64,000 nt of DNA from Gammaproteobacteria bacterium UBA2675 (GCA_002354805.1 DEMH01000009.1:372001-436000); one strand, 5' to 3'; shown: positions 17,443-25,792, numbered from the stretch's first letter. Numbers and translations are program-made. Notes: a model not told the origin generated them from the sequence alone.

Positions 17443-17967
17443 ATGAAATCAATAGGGAAATCACTGCTCACGCTCGCACTTTTAGTGCCAGCTGTTTACG
17501 CAAATCCGACATTCGACGGTCATACTTTGCATATCCCATCCATAGATACAAAAGATCAGGTAGGCGTCTATCAAAGTATCGAGCTGCAGCCAGTCGATAA
17601 CAATCTCTGGAGGCTGGCTCAAGTAGATGAGGGCGTGCTGCATCAAGGTATACAGACAGTTGAAGTCTTGAAAACTGACACCTCACCGGTACAGGCGTTT
17701 CTGATTGTAAGCGGCATGCATAGCAGTTCCTGCGACGAAATAGGAAATGTCGCATCTCGTTTCGATGCAGCCACAAGCACATTGATAGTTAACCTGTATT
17801 ATGAACCGTTTGGGGAAGGTGCCTGCACGGGCGTATTCAGACCCTTTGAGCATGTGATGGCCCTGCCTGTCTTCGGCGTACCGGCCGGGGAATACAAGGT
17901 GCTGGTTAATGGAACGCACCAGGCTCAGTTCGAACTGCTGGAGGACAACAAACTGGACCGTCCTTAG
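17443..17967 (+). CDS. Small exported protein of unknown function
   Basis: A 174-residue protein with start ATG preceded by AAGGA (17432-17436) and a signal peptide (LLTLALLVPAVYAN). Two cysteines lie in SSSCDEIGNV and GEGACTGVF and may form a disulphide. The C-terminal part (VPAGEYKVLVNGTHQAQFEL) reads like an immunoglobulin-like beta domain. The stop overlaps by four bases with the stop of the convergent YoeB gene. No family recognised. Confidence 0.6.
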   Translation: MKSIGKSLLTLALLVPAVYANPTFDGHTLHIPSIDTKDQVGVYQSIELQPVDNNLWRLAQVDEGVLHQGIQTVEVLKTDTSPVQAFLIVSGMHSSSCDEIGNVASRFDAATSTLIVNLYYEPFGEGACTGVFRPFEHVMALPVFGVPAGEYKVLVNGTHQAQFELLEDNKLDRP

Positions 17968-18218
17968 TAGTGATATCGAAGCTGCGCTATCAGTATGGCA
18001 TCGCCATCGGTTCTGTACACAATCCGGTGTTCATCATTGATGCGCCGCGACCAATAGCCTGCGAGGGCATGTTTTAAGGGTTCTGGTTTTCCTATGCCCT
18101 CGAATGGTTGTCGCTGAATCTCCTTGATTAATGTATTGATGCGTTTCAGAGTTTTCTTGTCTGTCCTTTGCCAGTAGAGATAGTCCTCCCAGGCGGACTC
18201 CGCGAAAACCAGTTTCAT
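17964..18218 (-). CDS. yoeB: YoeB-type mRNA interferase toxin
   Basis: An 84-residue toxin of the RelE superfamily, the same length as E. coli YoeB and alignable along its whole length. These toxins bind the ribosome and cut mRNA in the A site. The catalytic residues Glu46 (in GKPEPLKH), Arg65 (DEHRIVY) and the C-terminal His83-Tyr84 (RYHY) are all present, so it should be active. Its ATG overlaps the antitoxin stop as ATGA, giving coupled translation. The open frame continues upstream, but the methionine MKLVFAESAW is the family start. Confidence 0.95.
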   Translation of the reverse strand: MKLVFAESAWEDYLYWQRTDKKTLKRINTLIKEIQRQPFEGIGKPEPLKHALAGYWSRRINDEHRIVYRTDGDAILIAQLRYHY

Positions 18219-18466
18219 TCGGAGAGCTCTCGTTCCTGACCGCGCCCTTCCTCTAGGTCGACAACTGCCTGCATCAGACGCCGAGCATTTTTGGGGCTTC
18301 GGAGCAGATAGGCAGTCTCTTCCAGAGCCTGATAGTCTTCCATGGAGAGCAGAACGACGGTGCCTTCGCCTTTGCGCGTGATTGCTACTGGCGCATGATC
18401 CTCGCAGACTTTGTCCATCGTTTTGGCAAGGTTGCTGCGCGCGGCTGTATAGCTGATGCTGTCCAT
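18215..18466 (-). CDS. yefM: YefM/Phd-family antitoxin
   Basis: An 83-residue antitoxin starting MDSISYTAARSNLAKTMDKV, the Phd/YefM DNA-binding fold, with the middle block VVLLSMEDYQALEETAYLL. It would neutralise YoeB through its acidic C-terminal tail (VDLEEGRGQERELSE) and repress its own promoter. AGGA lies a suitable distance before the ATG at 18466. It is the first gene of the two-gene operon. It is next to unknown exported genes, a context typical of mobile or accessory TA pairs. Confidence 0.95.
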   Translation of the reverse strand: MDSISYTAARSNLAKTMDKVCEDHAPVAITRKGEGTVVLLSMEDYQALEETAYLLRSPKNARRLMQAVVDLEEGRGQERELSE

Positions 18467-18477
18467 TGTTGATATCC

Positions 18478-18502
18478 TGTACATGTACGTTATTCTGTAC
18501 AG
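18478..18502 (-). promoter_or_regulatory. YefM-YoeB operator with paired TGTACA palindromes
   Basis: Two TGTACA hexamers stand at 18478-18483 and 18496-18501, each inside a larger palindrome: GTACATGTAC (18479-18488) and CTGTACAG (18495-18502). They lie directly upstream of the antitoxin start. Paired TGTACA-core palindromes are the known operator type for YefM-YoeB autorepression in E. coli. Confidence 0.8.
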
Positions 18503-18542
18503 TATACTCTTTAATCAAAGGTCGTCAAATCGGACCGGCAAC

Positions 18543-21188
18543 TCACTCCAGCCCCGCCACAAACGCATCAATCTCCGCCAGCACCTCCGCCTCATGCGAC
18601 AGGAAGATCCAGTGATTGGCGTCTTCGATGACCACCGCGCGTCCGTTGCGTACCTCTGATTCAAAGCGTTCAACTTCGGCCATCTGCCGCGCACGGCGTA
18701 GTTCAAATATCTGTTGCACAGTCTGCTGCAGCTCGGGGTCATGCCGGTCGTACCAGGTTTCCATCATGGCCTCGGCGGAGGAGGGGACCGCATACAGCGA
18801 CAGCGCCGGTGCGGTGATTTTTTCATATTCCGGTCTGACCAGACCCTGCATCAGTGCGTCTAAATACAGTGGGCTGTGTTTGATGTTGCCGGTGCTCAGA
18901 TCGTAGCTGGCGATGATCTCGCCTTCAGGGATCTGTCTGGTGCGTCCAATGCGTTGCTGGTAGCTTTTCATGGCCTGGTATGAGGTCGCTTCCGAAGGAC
19001 GAATGGGCGGCGCGGAAGGCAGCAGTCTGTCGAGCTGACGGTTGCGACGGTACTCTTCGCCCGAGTTTACGGTGACGCGATCATAGGCAGCATCCAGATA
19101 GATCAGCCCCTGTACGCGTTCAGGGTGGTGCGCGCCCAGATAGCTGAGTTCTTCACCGCCGAAAGAATGGCCCACCATGACAGCCTGCGGCAGACTCAGT
19201 GTGTCCATTACCGCCACCACATCAGCTGCCAGCTGCGATATTTCATAGCCGCGATCCGGTTTGCTGGAATCGCCGACACCACGGCGAGTGATGCCTACCA
19301 CGTTGTAATGTTCCGCCAGTTTGGGTGCTATCGCATCATAAGAGTGGGCAGTGGCACCCAGGCCGGGTAGCAGGATCAATGTCGGCAGCTCAGGTCGGAC
19401 AGTCTGTCGCCAGTCCAGCACTTCCAGTCTCACGCCGCGCGCAACCGTCACCAGGCTGACTTCATGCGGTGAAGTGTCGCTCCACGTGGATGCCTGATAA
19501 ATGCCGTCGTGTTCACCACTGACATCTGGCAGGGGGCAGATTGCAGTAGAGTCGCCGAGGATGCCAGGTGTCACAATCTGCTTTTGCAGGGCGCGTTCGG
19601 CATGGTAGGCAGTTACCATGATAGAGTCGTCATCGACCAGGGTGGGTGACTCCAGGGTCAGCTCGTAGCGCTTGTTGCGAAAGAACTCCAGCAAATCATG
19701 TGTGAACACTGGCTGGCGCGCGCTGTCGACACGGCTGCTGTCTATGCCAATTAATTGCGCCGCTACCAGTTCGGGTTGTGTGCCGCGCTTGAAGCATTCC
19801 ACCTTAACATTGTTGGCGGTTGTATCGGGCAGAGCCCGGCAACTGCCCAATTCCGGGAATGCATGAAACTCGCCATCCAGCGGCAGTTCGTAAGCCGATG
19901 GTTTTAACAGCGTCGCATCGACGGTTATCTGCAGTTCCGTGCTGGGGTCCTGTGCTACTGCATCCAGCACAGCGCCGGGAACCAGCCACAGGTTGGTCGA
20001 AACCGCGGAATAGGGTTCAAGGCGATTGGCAGACGTCCAGGACTGCGGCAGTTCTACCGGCTCGGGAAGTGAGTTGGAGGACAGCTGCGCCGAGACATGG
20101 GTCTGGCTCAACATCCATTCCACACTGTGTTCACGCGTGGAGCCGGCAGGCAAGAACCATTCGGTCAGCAGCTCGCGATAGGCAATCGTCGAGGCAAAGG
20201 TCATGGCGCCGGGGCCTGCTGCCGCAAGCTGTGATGTTGGCCAAGCGGCCTCGGTCAACAGGGCACTGTTCTCCCCAGACGATGCGGATTCACCAGACAC
20301 ACCATCATGATAGACCGCGGGGTAGCAGGCCATCGCAGGTCGGATCAGGACCTGCTCCTCCAGCGCGCGATTTTCGTCTGTGCTGTCGTTGATCAATGCG
20401 GCGTGAGCCGCCAGTGCCTGATCCCAGTTGTACAGGCCGCTGGGTGGGTAGGTGGACAGGAACATGACCAGTACCGCACTCCAGAACGCGGCATAGGCAG
20501 CACGTCGCTGACGCCTGCAGTACTGGAACCAATAAATTGCGCAAGCGCCGAGTACACCTGCAAAAAAGGCGATGGCTGCCTGCAGCCACATCAGAGAGTT
20601 GAAGTCTCCACCCAGACCAACACCCAGAAATTCCAAAATGGGGCGGGTGGCACTCCAGCCAGGCAGCAGAAAGACCAGGAACACACCAACCAATAATGCA
20701 ATGAACTTTCGGGTGGATGGTGCCAGCAAGGCCAGCATAAACGTTAAAGGCACCAGCAACACGGCTTCGAAAGACGCCACGCCGAGTGCAAAGTTCAGTG
20801 CGAGGCCGGCTGGCATCCCGGAGGACAGGTTGATCAAAAAACGCGATGCGATTACTGGCAGCACTATCACCAGTAGCAGGAACAACAGTTTTGCTGACAG
20901 CCACACCGACCGTGGAATCGGTCGCACCAGCCAGTCGTGATTCAGACTGTCGGCGGGATCCTGCTGGAAGGCGCTGATGACCAGAATCATACTGAGGAAA
21001 AATCCAAGCCAATAGATATTATTCTGCAGGAATACCCAGAAGCCGGCGTCGCCGCCGATATTTTCCAGGTCCAGGCTGGCGATCAGCGGCACGGCGAAGA
21101 AAGCAACAAAAGCGATGGCAATCAATGGGGCCAGGCCGATCAGGTCTTTTTTGATGATGGCAGTGGTGGCTCGAACGTGGTTTTTCAT
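18543..21188 (-). CDS. ABC-2-like permease fused to an alpha/beta hydrolase
   Basis: An 881-residue protein in two parts. Residues 1-250 carry about seven hydrophobic helices and resemble an ABC-2-type permease (IKKDLIGLAPLIAIAFVAFF and SAFQQDPADSLNHDWLVRPI, then SVWLSAKLLFLLLVIVL). Residues about 250-590 are a soluble, Ser/Glu-rich region of unknown fold. Residues about 598-881 are an alpha/beta hydrolase with oxyanion loop LLPGLGATAHSYD, nucleophile GHSFGG (Ser675), acid candidates Asp699/Asp703 (YLDAAYD), and His859 (DANHWIFL). AGGAG precedes the ATG. With an odd number of TM segments and a cytoplasmic N-terminus, the hydrolase would face the periplasm. The frame is open throughout, so this is a real fusion in the sequence. 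It is the third gene of a GntR-ABC operon. Confidence 0.85.
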   Translation of the reverse strand: MKNHVRATTAIIKKDLIGLAPLIAIAFVAFFAVPLIASLDLENIGGDAGFWVFLQNNIYWLGFFLSMILVISAFQQDPADSLNHDWLVRPIPRSVWLSAKLLFLLLVIVLPVIASRFLINLSSGMPAGLALNFALGVASFEAVLLVPLTFMLALLAPSTRKFIALLVGVFLVFLLPGWSATRPILEFLGVGLGGDFNSLMWLQAAIAFFAGVLGACAIYWFQYCRRQRRAAYAAFWSAVLVMFLSTYPPSGLYNWDQALAAHAALINDSTDENRALEEQVLIRPAMACYPAVYHDGVSGESASSGENSALLTEAAWPTSQLAAAGPGAMTFASTIAYRELLTEWFLPAGSTREHSVEWMLSQTHVSAQLSSNSLPEPVELPQSWTSANRLEPYSAVSTNLWLVPGAVLDAVAQDPSTELQITVDATLLKPSAYELPLDGEFHAFPELGSCRALPDTTANNVKVECFKRGTQPELVAAQLIGIDSSRVDSARQPVFTHDLLEFFRNKRYELTLESPTLVDDDSIMVTAYHAERALQKQIVTPGILGDSTAICPLPDVSGEHDGIYQASTWSDTSPHEVSLVTVARGVRLEVLDWRQTVRPELPTLILLPGLGATAHSYDAIAPKLAEHYNVVGITRRGVGDSSKPDRGYEISQLAADVVAVMDTLSLPQAVMVGHSFGGEELSYLGAHHPERVQGLIYLDAAYDRVTVNSGEEYRRNRQLDRLLPSAPPIRPSEATSYQAMKSYQQRIGRTRQIPEGEIIASYDLSTGNIKHSPLYLDALMQGLVRPEYEKITAPALSLYAVPSSAEAMMETWYDRHDPELQQTVQQIFELRRARQMAEVERFESEVRNGRAVVIEDANHWIFLSHEAEVLAEIDAFVAGLE

Positions 21189-21270
21189 GTGATCGCTCCT
21201 GGCATCGTTACAGGTCTGTGCGAATCGGATACACAGCGCCGCAACAATTCAATGTTCCATGATCTGGTGG

Positions 21271-22179
21271 TTATGCTGCCTTTGTCATCTTTACAGTTCG
21301 TGCGTCGCGGATCAGCACTTTACTGATCTCGCGCAGGCTCATGGGGGAGGCCTGGCACTTTACGGCACCGAAATGTTGATTCAGTTCACGCAGCAGGGCA
21401 GCGTCGTCGCGAAAGCCGCTGTCGATAAACTGCAGGGAATGCCCCTGAATCTCATGTCCCAGCCAGTTGGCAGGTGCATTCTGCGGCCAGTCCTTTTGCG
21501 CAGACAGCACGACATGCACCTGCCGGAAACGATCGCGCAGTTCTTCGATGGATTCCTGGAACAAAAGATTGCCATCGTCCATAAAGGCAATGTGGCTTGT
21601 GAAGTATTCAATCTCCGACAGTTCGTGAGAGGAGATCAAAATGGTGGTTTCATCCGCCTGCTCCAGCAGGCCGTCAACGACCTCATCGCGTGTGAGTGTG
21701 TCCATACCGCTCAAAGGTTCGTCCAGAATCAACAGGCGGGGGCGAAACGCCAGGCCGGCAATCAGCACCGTTTTCATGCGCATGCCATGCGACAGCTTGC
21801 TGAGCTGGCGATCGGGCGGCAGTTGCATACGATTGCGCAAAGTGTTTTCCAGGCCGCTATCCCAGCGGGGATACAGGGCGCGTAGATATCCGAAGTACTG
21901 GGCGATCGTCAGACGTTCGGGCAAAACCTGATTCTCTGAAACGTAGCCAATCTGCTGAAAGTCCTGTGGCCTGAGGTGTCGGGTGTCACGGCCAAGTACC
22001 TGTGCGCTGCCACGGCTGGGTTGCAGCACATTGACCAGGGTGCGCATGGTGGTTGTCTTGCCTGCACCGTTGGTTCCGACCAGCGCAAATGCGGCACCTT
22101 CCGGCACCTGAAGGTTAACCTGCTTGAGTGTTTCCACGCGGCCGTAGCGCATGGTCAGGTCACGGGTTTCAATGATCAT
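21271..22179 (-). CDS. ABC transporter ATP-binding protein
   Basis: A 302-residue ATPase with Walker A GTNGAGKTT, signature LSHGM, Walker B RLLILDEPLSGMD and switch His in ISSHELSE. The layout is that of the YtrB/CcmA-type subunits of ABC-2 exporters. The C-terminal 90 residues form the extra domain typical of that group. It overlaps the GntR gene by 11 bases and is followed 82 bases later by the permease-hydrolase fusion, with which it presumably assembles. The signature has His in place of the usual Gly (LSHGM for LSGGQ), which occurs in this subfamily. Confidence 0.92.
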   Translation of the reverse strand: MIIETRDLTMRYGRVETLKQVNLQVPEGAAFALVGTNGAGKTTTMRTLVNVLQPSRGSAQVLGRDTRHLRPQDFQQIGYVSENQVLPERLTIAQYFGYLRALYPRWDSGLENTLRNRMQLPPDRQLSKLSHGMRMKTVLIAGLAFRPRLLILDEPLSGMDTLTRDEVVDGLLEQADETTILISSHELSEIEYFTSHIAFMDDGNLLFQESIEELRDRFRQVHVVLSAQKDWPQNAPANWLGHEIQGHSLQFIDSGFRDDAALLRELNQHFGAVKCQASPMSLREISKVLIRDARTVKMTKAA

Positions 22180-22573
22180 CGGATGCCACCTTCAGGGTCT
22201 GCAGCTGTTGCCACTGTTCTTCGATCGCCTGCTGAACATCATCCAGCGAGGCACCGACACGTTTGGCCTCAACCACCAGTTGTTCCACTTCCTGACTCAG
22301 TAGCCGCTGGCGGTCGCCGTGACGGGGTGCTGGCGGCTGGGCAACGATGGTGCCGCGTCCCGGGCTGGCAATCAGCCAGCGCTCCTGAATCAGGTGCTGA
22401 ATGACTTTGTGGGCCGTATTGGGGTGAATTCGCAGATCCTTGGCCAGCGCCCGCACCGAGGGGAATGGATCGCCCGGTTTTAGTGAGCCGCCAAGAATCG
22501 CTTTGGTTGCCGCAAACACCACCTGATCAAAGATGGACTGGCCGGATTGTGGGTCAAGATTGAATAGTGTCAT
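22169..22573 (-). CDS. GntR-family regulator, YtrA subfamily
   Basis: A 134-residue repressor-type protein with an N-terminal winged helix (FDQVVFAATKAILGGSLKPG, then DPFPSVRALAKDLRIHPNTA) and a short C-terminal helical dimerisation domain (SQEVEQLVVEAKRVGASLDD). The short effector domain and linkage to ABC genes define the YtrA subgroup. I start at ATG 22573 (MTLFNLDPQSGQS); the frame extends six codons further, but the operator lies there. It is the first gene of the operon and probably autoregulates it. Confidence 0.9.
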   Translation of the reverse strand: MTLFNLDPQSGQSIFDQVVFAATKAILGGSLKPGDPFPSVRALAKDLRIHPNTAHKVIQHLIQERWLIASPGRGTIVAQPPAPRHGDRQRLLSQEVEQLVVEAKRVGASLDDVQQAIEEQWQQLQTLKVASDDH

Positions 22574-22606
22574 ATCTGTAGTGTGACACATAGGTCGACT
22601 GTGTCA
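22567..22606 (-). promoter_or_regulatory. Probable GntR operator overlapping the gntR start
   Basis: GTGTCA (22567-22572) and TGACAC (22584-22589) form an inverted repeat separated by 11 bases, and a third GTGTCA sits at 22601-22606. The first half-site includes the start codon of the regulator, so binding would block both transcription start-up and early elongation. Assignment to this regulator is inference from position. Confidence 0.55.
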
Positions 22607-22731
22607 ACAAAAAATTTAGCCAGGTGCTTAGAGTGGTTTTTATCTCTCCCGGAACGCTGCAACCGAGCGACCGCTCATGTATAGTGGCAGGCGTAATTTC
22701 CATCCGATAATCAAAGAGGAATGACACAACC

Positions 22732-23112
22732 ATGTTCAGCCACGTCATGTTGGGCGCCAACGATATTGAGCAGTCAAAAAATTTCTACGATGCGATTCTG
22801 GGGACGCTGGGCGTCAAACCGGGCTTTATTGATCCGAAAGGCCGCTGTTTCTATCGCACCAGCGGCGGTGTGTTTGCGCTGACCAAGCCTCTTGATGGCA
22901 ATGCAGCCAGTCATGGCAATGGGAGCACTATAGGCTTCGCAGCCGAATCTCCGGAGGCCGTTGAGACCTGGCACAAGGTGGGGCTGGAAAATGGTGGGGT
23001 TGCCTGCGAGGACCCGCCCGGCATTCGCGAGGGTAACGGGATGAAGCTTTACCTGGCATACCTGCGTGACCCGGCGGGCAACAAAATCTGTGCTATGCAC
23101 CGGGTTCCATGA
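22732..23112 (+). CDS. VOC-superfamily (glyoxalase-like) protein
   Basis: A 126-residue single-domain vicinal-oxygen-chelate protein. Characteristic blocks are FSHVMLGANDIEQSKNFYDA at the start, and YLAYLRDPAGNKICAMH near the end, where a metal ligand is normally placed. Members include glyoxalase I, dioxygenases and resistance proteins, so the reaction cannot be assigned. AGAGGAA precedes the ATG at a long spacing. It is divergent from the GntR operon and shares the intergenic region with its operator. Confidence 0.8.
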   Translation: MFSHVMLGANDIEQSKNFYDAILGTLGVKPGFIDPKGRCFYRTSGGVFALTKPLDGNAASHGNGSTIGFAAESPEAVETWHKVGLENGGVACEDPPGIREGNGMKLYLAYLRDPAGNKICAMHRVP

Positions 23113-23139
23113 TCAGGGTGAGCAGCTAGCACTCGTCAG

Positions 23140-23325
23140 TCAGTTATCCACCGGCCAAAGCTCGGGATCTGCGCTTTGGCCGGTCGGAACTTCTCCAGAG
23201 ACGGGAATGATGGCGTCTGGCGCCTGGCCGTCGTCCAACCCGGCCCCGCCAGTCGTTTCCCGCCAGAGTATGAAAAGACCCAGCAGGGCAATCAGCACCA
23301 GTTTGATCTGATGAGACCGCTTCAC
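23140..23325 (-). CDS. Small single-TM protein
   Basis: A 61-residue protein with an N-terminal transmembrane segment (IKLVLIALLGLFILW) and a short acidic/Pro-rich tail (VSGEVPTGQSADPELWPVDN). It starts five bases after the stop of the DUF1295 gene on the same strand, so it is probably co-translated with it. No family recognised; it could be an accessory of the DUF1295 membrane protein. Confidence 0.5.
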   Translation of the reverse strand: MKRSHQIKLVLIALLGLFILWRETTGGAGLDDGQAPDAIIPVSGEVPTGQSADPELWPVDN

Positions 23326-23330
23326 GGGGT

Positions 23331-24236
23331 TCAGCCCTTGGGTGGCATGGGTATCAGCACGGAAGTGCGTTGCTTGTAGGCCTGGTACTCGGCCTCGTCA
23401 CCCCAGCGTTTGTCAGCTTTTTTCTCCAGCAGTGGCACACCGCTGATTTTGGTCAGCAAAACGGTGACAAAGACCGGAGAAATCAAAGTGGCGAATTGCC
23501 AGCCGCTCAGGACAGGCAAGGCAATCAGTGCCACACCGAACCACAGAGTAATTTCGCCGAAGTAGTTGGGATGCCGTGACCAGGACCAGATGCCGGAAGT
23601 GATGAAACGACCCTTGTTATCAGGGTTGGCCTTGAACTGCCGCTTCTGGATGTCGGCCGTCATCTCGATCAGCATGCCCGCTACCCAGACCGCCAGACCC
23701 ACCCAGGCCAGTATGCCCAGAGGCTCGCGTATTCCGTTGGTAATGGCAGCCAGCGCGGCAGCACTGGTGACGAAGACCCACAGGCCCTGCAGCGTCCAGG
23801 TCAGGAAAAAGCGGCTGAACACCGGTTTGATGGTATCAAAGCGGGTGTCTGCACCATCTTTCTTGATGCGCAGGAACAGAAAGCTGCCCAGGCGCAGGGT
23901 CCACAGCAGAATAAGCGCGGCGAGCAACATGCCGCGGGTGTCCAGGTCGGGGGTCACTACCAGGGTTGTCAGCGTCACGGTAATGAAGCTAAGGCTGCCA
24001 GTCAGGTCGTAGTAATGCTCGGTCTGGGCCAGATACGAAGGCAGAAACACCAGCCAGTTGATGCCCATGGCAATTGCGGCACACAACATCAGTATTGGCA
24101 CGTCCAGACCTGCCACGGTGGTTGTGTTGCCGTTCTGGCTGCCGGCGAAAGCGATCAGGCCTGTAAATGCCGCAGCCACCAGGCTGTAGAAGAACAGTTT
24201 GCCGTGTTCAGGTTTGTCTTGTTGCTGATCTGCCAT
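23331..24236 (-). CDS. DUF1295 / steroid-5-alpha-reductase-like membrane protein
   Basis: A 301-residue polytopic membrane protein. The diagnostic C-terminal block GRFITSGIWSWSRHPNYFGE is followed by further hydrophobic segments and WGDEAEYQAYKQRT. This matches DUF1295 proteins, related to steroid 5-alpha reductases and isoprenylcysteine methyltransferases. GGAG lies before the ATG at 24236. Substrate unknown; a lipid or sterol-like substrate is plausible from the fold. It is followed by a small membrane gene in the same transcript. Confidence 0.85.
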   Translation of the reverse strand: MADQQQDKPEHGKLFFYSLVAAAFTGLIAFAGSQNGNTTTVAGLDVPILMLCAAIAMGINWLVFLPSYLAQTEHYYDLTGSLSFITVTLTTLVVTPDLDTRGMLLAALILLWTLRLGSFLFLRIKKDGADTRFDTIKPVFSRFFLTWTLQGLWVFVTSAAALAAITNGIREPLGILAWVGLAVWVAGMLIEMTADIQKRQFKANPDNKGRFITSGIWSWSRHPNYFGEITLWFGVALIALPVLSGWQFATLISPVFVTVLLTKISGVPLLEKKADKRWGDEAEYQAYKQRTSVLIPMPPKG

Positions 24237-24393
24237 AAGGGTACTCCAGCGTCGTTGGCGAGCGTCATGTTGGGCGGGCAGTCATTCGGCTGCTCGTATA
24301 GCGGGGTATACGCCTGTTTATCAAAATCAGTTTATCAGATCGAATAAAGTAGTTTGGCCGGTGTAGTATCCAGATGAAACCAAACAGAGATGA

Positions 24394-24972
24394 ATGCAGG
24401 TGCAACAGGAACTATCAAAGGACTTGATCAGGCGGTGTCAGACGGGCGATCGAAGCGCCTTCTCTGAGCTGGTTGGCCAGCTGATGCGCCCGGCCTACTT
24501 TCAGGCACTGGCGCTGCTGGGTAATGAGGATGATGCCCGGGAGGTTTCGCAGGAAACCTTCGCCAGAGTCTGGCGATCGATCGGTCAGTATGATGCAGCT
24601 CAGCCGTTTTATCCCTGGTTTTACACCGTGCTGAGAAATCTGGCCATGAATGCCCTGCGCAGTCGGCGTCGACATCCGCAGGTGGGCGGGGATGCCGCGG
24701 ACGCCTGGCTGGAAACGGCCGCCGGTCAGGCCGACCGGGAGCCAGAGCAGGAATTGCGCCGGCAACAACAGGTGGCACGCGTCAATGCTGCCCTGATGCA
24801 GCTCTCGGTCAGTGACAGGGAGATCATCAGTCTTAAAGACATGCACGATTATGCTTACAAGGACATTGCCTGCCTGTTGGGTATTCCGATTGGTACGGTC
24901 ATGTCGCGGCTTTACACGGCTCGCTCCCGATTGCGGAGCCTGCTGGAGGAGGATGGTGATGAGCAGCCCTGA
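24394..24972 (+). CDS. ECF-type RNA polymerase sigma factor (second)
   Basis: A 192-residue sigma factor with region 2 (AREVSQETFARVWRSIGQYD, PFYPWFYTVLRNLAMNALRS) and region 4 (LMQLSVSDREIISLKDMHDY, AYKDIACLLGIPIGTVMSRL). It overlaps the following anti-sigma gene by 14 bases. It is distinct in sequence from the sigma factor at 11492. The divergent DUF1295 gene shares its upstream region of 157 bases. Targets are unknown. Confidence 0.92.
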   Translation: MQVQQELSKDLIRRCQTGDRSAFSELVGQLMRPAYFQALALLGNEDDAREVSQETFARVWRSIGQYDAAQPFYPWFYTVLRNLAMNALRSRRRHPQVGGDAADAWLETAAGQADREPEQELRRQQQVARVNAALMQLSVSDREIISLKDMHDYAYKDIACLLGIPIGTVMSRLYTARSRLRSLLEEDGDEQP

Positions 24973-25438
24973 GAGCAATGGCGACGCATCAATCGATAAA
25001 GACAATATTCATCAATGGCTGATGGCTGAGCTGGATGGCGAAGTCAGTGACGCACAACGCGCTGAAATCCAGCGCTGGCTGGATTCAGACCCTGATTTGC
25101 AGAAGGAATATGAGGCCATGAAAAGAACACGGGAGGTCACTGTGGCAAGCAGATTCAAAGAACCCTCACCCGAGGTCTGGGACAACTATTGGCAGGGTGT
25201 GTACCGTCGGGTAGAGCGCGGCATTGGCTGGATACTTTTCTCCTTGGGTGCCATTGTGCTTATGTTCTATGGCGCCTGGGAAATTGGACGCAACTGGTTT
25301 ACTGACAGCAGCATTCCGCTGTGGATTCGCCTGGCGGGCGGCAGCATAGTGGCGGGTGGCACTATTTTAATGGTGTCGATCATAAGGGAGCGACTGTTTT
25401 TGAATAAAAACGAACGATACAAGGATATTCAACGATGA
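24959..25438 (+). CDS. Probable two-TM anti-sigma factor
   Basis: A 159-residue protein. I choose ATG 24959 because GGAGGAGG (24945-24952) lies six bases upstream; the frame extends further back inside the sigma gene. The N-terminal cytoplasmic part (LMAELDGEVSDAQRAEIQRW, LDSDPDLQKEYEAMKRTREV) has the charged helix pattern of anti-sigma N-domains but no zinc-binding cysteines. Two transmembrane helices follow (IGWILFSLGAIVLMFYGAW; IRLAGGSIVAGGTILMVSII). The assignment is from gene overlap and topology. It overlaps the YbjQ gene by four bases. Confidence 0.75.
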   Translation: MSSPESNGDASIDKDNIHQWLMAELDGEVSDAQRAEIQRWLDSDPDLQKEYEAMKRTREVTVASRFKEPSPEVWDNYWQGVYRRVERGIGWILFSLGAIVLMFYGAWEIGRNWFTDSSIPLWIRLAGGSIVAGGTILMVSIIRERLFLNKNERYKDIQR

Positions 25439-25755
25439 TCATCGCAAGCTCAGCAAGCATAGCCGGTCGGCCAGTTACCGAAACACTGGGCATTGTGCGA
25501 GGCAATACCATCCGCGCGCGTCACGTAGGCCGCGACATACTGGCGGGCCTGAAAATGCTGGTAGGTGGTGAGATACACGACTACACCAAAATGATGGCGG
25601 AGTCGCGTGAACAGTCGATTGACCGGATGATTGCCGAAGCACAGGCGCTGGGCGCCGATGCCATTGTCGAGGTGCGTTTCTCCACCAGTTACATCATGAC
25701 CGGTGCGGCCGAGATTCTGGTTTACGGAACAGCGGTAAGGCTGGGCTCAAGCTGA
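25435..25755 (+). CDS. YbjQ/UPF0145-family protein
   Basis: A 106-residue cytoplasmic protein with the conserved YbjQ features: TETLGIVRGNTIRARHVGRD, EIHDYTKMMAESREQSIDRM and GADAIVEVRFSTS. The family forms homopentamers of unknown function and is often annotated as heavy-metal binding without proof. Its ATG overlaps the anti-sigma stop as ATGA. Coupling to an ECF sigma operon suggests a stress or envelope role. Confidence 0.9.
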   Translation: MIIASSASIAGRPVTETLGIVRGNTIRARHVGRDILAGLKMLVGGEIHDYTKMMAESREQSIDRMIAEAQALGADAIVEVRFSTSYIMTGAAEILVYGTAVRLGSS

Positions 25756-25767
25756 AGCAGGTGCAGC

Positions 25768-25792
25768 TGAGGACGAGTGTTATTCGTCCTCA
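25768..25792. terminator. Bidirectional hairpin terminator between ybjQ and uup
   Basis: TGAGGACGA (25768-25776), loop GTGTTAT, TCGTCCTCA (25784-25792): a perfect 9-bp stem between two converging genes. The right arm covers the last codons of uup. No long T tract follows on either strand. Confidence 0.55.

Noticed and set aside
18219..18518. A longer YoeB frame starting at 18518
   Set aside because: It overlaps the antitoxin in another frame, and the 84-residue YoeB begins exactly at the ATG overlapping the yefM stop.
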